This document shows, in pieces, positions 57,696 through 64,000 of a stretch of 64,000 nt of DNA. Both the position numbers and the translations under genes were made by a program. This DNA is from Planctomycetota bacterium. Lineage in GTDB: Bacteria; Planctomycetota; Planctomycetia; Gemmatales; Gemmataceae. The number at the start of each line of letters is the position of its first letter. Position 1 is the stretch's first letter. The notes beneath the pieces are model-generated. The model did not search any database, had not been told where the DNA came from, and was given only the letters and a program-made list of their open reading frames with translations. Where the stretch lies: assembly GCA_016873095.1 (NCBI GenBank), contig VGYC01000002.1:38591-102590 (forward strand), given 5' to 3'.

Positions 57696-60600
57696 GTGTC
57701 CAAGCTGCGTTTGCCGCTTTTCCTGCTACTACCGGCATCGATCACTGTCCTGGCCATCTACACTTCCAATGCGCAGCCGGCGAAGGCAGGCAAGACGCAA
57801 TGGATCTGGCTTGGCGCCGCCAGCCCTCAGCAGACCGTGTACTTCCGCAAGGCGTTCACTCTCGACGGCAACATCACCGCCGCCAAGCTGTCCGGCACCT
57901 GCGACAACCAGATGACCGTCTACCTCGACGGCAAGGAAGTGCTGGCCAGCGACAGCTGGGAAACGCCGGTGTCACGCGATCTGAGCGACATGCTCAAGGG
58001 GCAGCGGAGCAACTCGAAGCACGTGCTTGCCGTCAAGGCGGTCAATTCCGGAGGTCCCGCCGGCCTGATCTTGCGGCTCGTGGTGGAGAGCGGAAAGAAG
58101 AAGTCGCTCGTCATCGCCACCGATGGCTCCTGGCGGGCCAGCGCTGAACCCGCAAAGGCATGGCAAGCTGCCACATTCGATGATGCCGCGTGGACCAAGG
58201 CCACCGTCATCGGCCCGCTCGGCATGGGCCCATGGAGCCAGGTCAATGAGGCAACGCTGGCCGGCGGCACGGGCAAGTTCAAGACGCCGACCGCCACGCC
58301 CATCGAACTCATCAAGGCCAAGAAAGACTTCAAGGTCGAGCTGCTCTACTCGGTCCCCAAGGCCACGCAAGGCTCCTGGGTGAGCATGTGCGTGGATGCC
58401 AAGGGACGGATCATCGCCTCGGATCAGAGCGGGAAGCTCTATCGCATCACTCCGCCGGCCCTGGGCGGCAAGGCGGAGGACACGCGCGTCGAGCAACTAC
58501 CCGTCGATCTTGGCGAGGCCCAGGGCCTGCTGTGGGCAGCCGACAGCCTTTACGTCGTCGTCAACGGGGGCAAGTACAAGAGCGGGCTGTGGCGCGTGCG
58601 CTCCTCGAACGGGGACGACGTGCTCGATACCAAGGAAATGCTGCGGCCCATCAACGGCGGCGGTGAACATGGTCCGCACGCTGTGCTGCTCGGCCCCGAT
58701 GGCAAATCGCTCTATGTTCTGTGCGGCAATCACACGCAACTCGTCAAGCTATCCAGCAGCACCGTGCCGAAAGTCTGGGGCGAGGACTTCCTGGTGCCGC
58801 GGCTGTGGGATGCCAGCGGGCACGCCGTCGGCGTCATGGCCCCGGCCGGCTGCATCTACCGCACCGATCCCGACGGCAAGAACTGGCAGCTCATCTCGAT
58901 GGGCTATCGCAACCAGTACGATGCCGCCTTCAACCGCGACGGCGAGCTGTTCACCTACGACTCCGACATGGAATGGGACATGAGCCTGCCGTGGTACCGG
59001 CCGACGCGCGTCTGCCACGCCGTGCCCGGCAGCGAGTTCGGCTGGCGCGGCGGCACCGGCAAGATGTACGCCTACCATCCGGACAACCTGCCGCCGGTGG
59101 TCGATATCGGGCCGGGCAGTCCCACCGGCGTTTGCTTCGGCTACGGCGCCAGGTTCCCTGCCAAGTATCAGGAGGCGCTATTCATCTGCGACTGGAGCTA
59201 CGGCAAGCTCTACGCCGTGCATCTGAAGGAGGACGGCGCCAGCTACAAGGGCGAGGCCGAGGAGTTCCTGAACGGCTCGCCGCTGCCGCTGACCGACATT
59301 GCCGTCAATCCCAAGGACGGCGCGATGTATTTCACCATCGGCGGCCGCAACACCATGTCGGGGCTGTATCGCGTCACCTACGCCGGCACGGAATCGACGA
59401 AGCCAGTTGACCCGACCGAGGAGAGGCCGGCGAGCAAGAACTCGGCCGCCCGCGCCGCCCGTCGTAAGCTGGAAGCTTTCTATGGCAAGCAAGACTCGCA
59501 GGCCGTCGCCACCGCCTGGCCGTACCTGAGCAGCGATGACCGTTTCCTGCGTTATGCGGCCCGGACCGTGCTGGAGTTTCAGGACCCGAAGAACTGGCAG
59601 GACAGGGCAGTCGCCGAGACGAATCCGGTCGCGCTCACGCACGCCCTGATCGGCCTGGCGCGTGTCGGCGACAAGTCGCTGCAGCCGAAGATGCTCGAGG
59701 CGCTGGAGCGCGTGGACTGGAAAAAGCTCAGCCCCTCGCAGAAGGTGAATTACCTGCGGGCGTATCAGCTGGCGTTCATCCGCATGGGTCAGCCGCCGGC
59801 CGAGTGGAGGGAGCGCGCCGGCAAGCGTCTGGACGGTTTCTATCCCGCCAGGTCGATGGAAGTCAATGTCGAGCTGTGCAAGCTCATCTGCTACCTGGAG
59901 CCGGCCGACGGCGTCGCCAAGACGCTCGCTTTGCTCGCCAGGGCGCCGAGCCAGGAGGAGCAGATTGATTATGCGCTGTCGCTGCGCTCGGTCAAGCATG
60001 GCTGGACGCGCAAGCAGCGCGAGGACTACTTCAACTGGTTCCACAAGGCTGCGGCGTTTCGCGGCGGCAATAGCTTCCACGGCTTCCTGCGCAACATCCG
60101 CAACGACGCCATCAAGACGCTGTCCGCCGATGAGCTGGCCGACCTCAAGACGGTGCTGGCGACGGTGCCGCAACCGACGTCGCCGAAGTTCTCGACCAAG
60201 CCGAGGCCGCTGGTGAAGAAGTACACGGTGGACGCACTGGTGCCGATGGTAGAGAAGGGCCTGCGTGGCCGGGATTATGCACGCGGACGAAACCTTTTCG
60301 GCGAGGCCAAGTGCTTCACATGCCACCGTTTCAGCAACGAAGGCGGCGGCCTCGGACCGGACCTCACCGCGCTTTCCGGCCGGTTCGGCCCCCGCGATCT
60401 GCTGGAATCGATCATCGAGCCAAGCAAGGTCATAAGCGACCAGTATCAGGCAATCGTCGTGAACCTGGCCGATGGACGACAAGTCGTCGGCCGCATCGTC
60501 AATCTCGCCGGCGACAACATGAGCATCAACACCGACATGCTCGACCCAAACAAGCTCATCGGCGTCAATCGCAACCAGGTCGAGTCCATCGAGCACTCGA

Positions 60601-60719
60601 AGATCTCGATGATGCCCGAAGGCCTTCTCGACGGCTTCACTCAGGATGAAATCCTTGACCTGGTCGCTTACCTGTTCTCGCGCGGCGACCGCAACCACGC
60701 GGTGTATCGCAAGGAGTGA
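57696..60719 (+). CDS. PVC-type heme-binding exported protein (NHL/propeller, HEAT, cytochrome c)
   Basis: 1,007 residues from GTG 57696 with RBS GAGGAGG. A signal peptide (LFLLLPASITVLAIYTSNAQP) leads to a galactose-binding-like jelly roll (residues 35-160), a propeller of the glucose-dehydrogenase/PVC type (about 200-570, e.g. FNRDGELFTYDSDMEWDM), helical repeats (about 590-830) and a C-terminal cytochrome c-like domain with CFTCH, EGGGLGPDLT and a following LPD-type segment (residues 865-1007). Such proteins are abundant in planctomycetes and verrucomicrobia and probably oxidise sugars, passing electrons to the heme. No DUF1501-type partner is adjacent. Confidence 0.88.
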   Translation: MSKLRLPLFLLLPASITVLAIYTSNAQPAKAGKTQWIWLGAASPQQTVYFRKAFTLDGNITAAKLSGTCDNQMTVYLDGKEVLASDSWETPVSRDLSDMLKGQRSNSKHVLAVKAVNSGGPAGLILRLVVESGKKKSLVIATDGSWRASAEPAKAWQAATFDDAAWTKATVIGPLGMGPWSQVNEATLAGGTGKFKTPTATPIELIKAKKDFKVELLYSVPKATQGSWVSMCVDAKGRIIASDQSGKLYRITPPALGGKAEDTRVEQLPVDLGEAQGLLWAADSLYVVVNGGKYKSGLWRVRSSNGDDVLDTKEMLRPINGGGEHGPHAVLLGPDGKSLYVLCGNHTQLVKLSSSTVPKVWGEDFLVPRLWDASGHAVGVMAPAGCIYRTDPDGKNWQLISMGYRNQYDAAFNRDGELFTYDSDMEWDMSLPWYRPTRVCHAVPGSEFGWRGGTGKMYAYHPDNLPPVVDIGPGSPTGVCFGYGARFPAKYQEALFICDWSYGKLYAVHLKEDGASYKGEAEEFLNGSPLPLTDIAVNPKDGAMYFTIGGRNTMSGLYRVTYAGTESTKPVDPTEERPASKNSAARAARRKLEAFYGKQDSQAVATAWPYLSSDDRFLRYAARTVLEFQDPKNWQDRAVAETNPVALTHALIGLARVGDKSLQPKMLEALERVDWKKLSPSQKVNYLRAYQLAFIRMGQPPAEWRERAGKRLDGFYPARSMEVNVELCKLICYLEPADGVAKTLALLARAPSQEEQIDYALSLRSVKHGWTRKQREDYFNWFHKAAAFRGGNSFHGFLRNIRNDAIKTLSADELADLKTVLATVPQPTSPKFSTKPRPLVKKYTVDALVPMVEKGLRGRDYARGRNLFGEAKCFTCHRFSNEGGGLGPDLTALSGRFGPRDLLESIIEPSKVISDQYQAIVVNLADGRQVVGRIVNLAGDNMSINTDMLDPNKLIGVNRNQVESIEHSKISMMPEGLLDGFTQDEILDLVAYLFSRGDRNHAVYRKE

Positions 60720-60781
60720 GGCAGGTCGTTGCTTGTTTCGCTCAAAGTGTGTTGCCGGCTCGGACCGGGGACTCGTGAGAA

Positions 60782-61714
60782 TCACGTCACGCCCGGCACA
60801 CCGCAGTCGCGCAGCATCTGCCGGGCGGCTTCGCGGAAGCGTGGGCGGATGTCGCGGATGGGCGGGCGGCAGCGGCTGGAATCGAGACCGACGAGTTCCA
60901 GGCAGAGCTTGTCGAGGTGCCCCTCGCCGCCGGTGTACTTCTCGATGTCGCTTGCCAGATCGTAATAGGGGGCGATGGCACGCGTCATCTGCTGCTGCGC
61001 TTCGAGATAGTGCTTGGCCTCCAGCAGTTCCCAGAGACGGATGCCCCACTGCGGCCAGTAATTGCTGGGATGGACATTGATGCCCTGGCCGCCAAGCATG
61101 TGGCTGCGGACAAAATCGAGCTGGTTGTCGATGACCATCGTCCTGCCGGCGAAGAGCCGCAAGCTGCGTTCGAAGTCCAGGACGCTGGCCGCGGCGAGCT
61201 TGAGGGCGACGACGCCGGGCAGTTCCAGCACGCGGCCAATCAGTTCCATGGACAGCCGGTATTGCCAGTAGGTCGTGTAGAAGACGAGGCCGATGTCGGC
61301 GGCGCCGGCGAGCGCTTCCATGAACTCGTAGACATCGTCGTCGGTGTGGACGTGGTAGAAGGGCGGCGACACTTGCAATGCGACAACGCCGAGGCGACTG
61401 GCGCCGCGCGCCAGGGCATGCAACTCGCGCGGGCTGGTCCCCTGGGCGCCGAGGATGACGCTGACCTTGTCGCCGGCCTCGTCGAGCACGGCTGCGGCGA
61501 TGTGCAAGCGTTCGTCGGTGGTCAGCGTGGTGAATTCGCCAGCCGCGCCGCAGACGAGCAGCACGCCGTTGCCCTCGCGAACGCCGCCGTCGAGCAGGAA
61601 GCGGACGTGCCGCCGCATGCCCGGCAGGTTCAACTCCAGGTCGTCATCGCGAAACAGCGTGGGCAGCGGAATGTAGCAGCCACGGATGCGGGATTGCGTT
61701 TTCTTGCGGTCCAT
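60782..61714 (-). CDS. DapA/N-acetylneuraminate-lyase family aldolase
   Basis: 310 residues. The Schiff-base lysine lies in GVVALKLAAAS, the catalytic Tyr is the Tyr of LVFYTTYW, and AAGEFTTLTTDERLHI replaces the common GTTGE...LT-x-E motif. This is the class-I aldolase superfamily of dihydrodipicolinate synthase, N-acetylneuraminate lyase and KDG aldolase. The altered AAGEF motif argues against a standard DapA, so the substrate may be a sugar acid. Downstream of glgE on the same strand, with a 100-base gap. Confidence 0.85.
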   Translation of the reverse strand: MDRKKTQSRIRGCYIPLPTLFRDDDLELNLPGMRRHVRFLLDGGVREGNGVLLVCGAAGEFTTLTTDERLHIAAAVLDEAGDKVSVILGAQGTSPRELHALARGASRLGVVALQVSPPFYHVHTDDDVYEFMEALAGAADIGLVFYTTYWQYRLSMELIGRVLELPGVVALKLAAASVLDFERSLRLFAGRTMVIDNQLDFVRSHMLGGQGINVHPSNYWPQWGIRLWELLEAKHYLEAQQQMTRAIAPYYDLASDIEKYTGGEGHLDKLCLELVGLDSSRCRPPIRDIRPRFREAARQMLRDCGVPGVT

Positions 61715-61814
61715 GTTCTCACCATTGCGATTGAAACTGGCTTGCGGGTCGCGTGCGCTCGGGTGCCCGAAACCGCCGAGCGACGTGCGTGCACGCCTGT
61801 CCGGAGCGCCCCGG

Positions 61815-63785
<1,971 letters not shown>

Positions 63786-63880
63786 TCCTTTACTCGGTAC
63801 GAAGTGAGTTCCATGTGGAAATGCTAGCGAGGCTTCGCCTCAGACCGACGAGGCGTGCCCCGATGCAGGTCAATATAAAA

Positions 63881-63973
63881 GGCTCCGGTCGAGCCTATGA
63901 TGGGTCTGCCGAAGCAGGCCCGTTTTACCGCATGGCGGTGATGGTCCCGAAGGAACCGATGTCGACCGGAGCC
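63881..63973 (-). ncRNA. Candidate structured RNA upstream of glgE with two C(UUCG)G hairpins
   Basis: On the minus strand a 12-bp closing stem (GGCTCCGGTCGA at 63962-63973 with TCGACCGGAGCC at 63881-63892) encloses three hairpins. They are 63943-63957 with loop UUCG and one bulge, 63927-63939 with stem ACCGC/GCGGT and a CAT loop, and 63902-63921 with an 8-bp stem closing C(UUCG)G. The closing stem is followed by TTTTAT, which looks like a terminator tail. The shape is cloverleaf-like but lacks tRNA T-loop, anticodon and acceptor signals. It could be a small RNA, a leader attenuator of glgE (start 96 bases away), or a repeat. Further small palindromes flank it (GAGGCTTCGCCTC near 63829, CCACGGACGGTGG near 63987). 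Confidence 0.5.
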
Positions 63974-64000
63974 AATCATGAGTGTACCACGGACGGTGGC

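Noticed and set aside
63902..63960. SRP (4.5S) RNA resemblance of GGTCCCGAAGGAACC
   Set aside because: It lacks the conserved AGCAGCC side of the SRP internal loops; the likeness is limited to a short hairpin.
63881..63973. tRNA or tRNA-Sec reading of the cloverleaf-like element
   Set aside because: The outer stem is 12 bp, no GGTTCRANYCC T-loop, no TCA anticodon loop of 7 bases and no acceptor-end pattern is present on either strand.

Overview
The window is GC-rich, gene-dense DNA that looks like a chromosome segment of a planctomycete, most likely Gemmataceae-like. The evidence is lineage-typical families: a DUF1549/DUF1553 plus DUF1501 pair (35.6-38.6 kb) and a second DUF1501 gene (42.3 kb), a PVC-type heme-binding membrane-bound-dehydrogenase-like protein (57.7 kb), long WD40/PD40 proteins, two DUF4058 genes, DUF4416, TIGR03032, HEAT-repeat proteins and many exported proteins of unknown function. 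Intergenic DNA is rich in palindromic repeats. I see no tRNA, rRNA, CRISPR array, transposase, phage or conjugation gene, and no gene-free stretch longer than about 300 bases.

Layout. 0-10.9 kb: 3' part of a double-VWA membrane protein, alpha/beta hydrolase, nucleotidyltransferase-fold protein, arginine decarboxylase (speA), a DUF4058/DUF4416/DUF4058 cluster, a frameshifted small gene, a DPP-IV-type peptidase and an SH3-domain exported protein. 11-19 kb: deoC, an SDR, a VWA protein, VOC and DUF202 proteins, threonine synthase, peptide deformylase, a sialidase-fold protein and a methyltransferase. 19-21.3 kb: an operon-like run of three exported thioredoxin-fold paralogues and a flavin reductase. 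21.4-35.4 kb: mostly minus-strand genes (esterase, HEAT proteins, YjbQ, an epimerase, a four-gene exported/FecR-like group, a histidine kinase with a binding-protein-like partner) and an FGGY kinase. 35.6-50.6 kb: DUF1549/DUF1501 genes, a LolD-like ATPase, WD40 and PD40-LamG proteins, PSP1 and TPR-YggX proteins, TIGR03032 and a Tat-exported protein. 50.6-64 kb: molbindin, a CHAP-like protein, a cytochrome b-c fusion, a frameshifted MASE1-PAS histidine kinase coupled to an ABC ATPase, the PVC heme protein, a DapA-family lyase and GlgE.

The most interesting region is 19.0-21.3 kb. The first thioredoxin-like gene has an in-frame TGA exactly where its neighbour paralogue has the first Cys of its CxxC motif. 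That gives a U-I-P-C motif, and the TGA is followed at a suitable distance by a stem-loop with a GGUC apical loop resembling a bacterial SECIS. The three tandem paralogues read UIPC, CIPC and NVPA. The third begins with a copy of the ribosome-binding site and first 17 codons of the downstream flavin reductase. A selenoprotein is my leading reading; a nonsense mutation is the alternative.

Three other genes look interrupted: the small gene at 7.1-7.6 kb (frameshift), the HEAT protein at 22.3-25.0 kb (in-frame TGA with no Sec context) and the MASE1 kinase at 53.2-56.6 kb (frameshift). At the right edge, upstream of glgE, is a compact multi-branched RNA-like element with two C(UUCG)G hairpins and a U-rich 3' flank on the minus strand.
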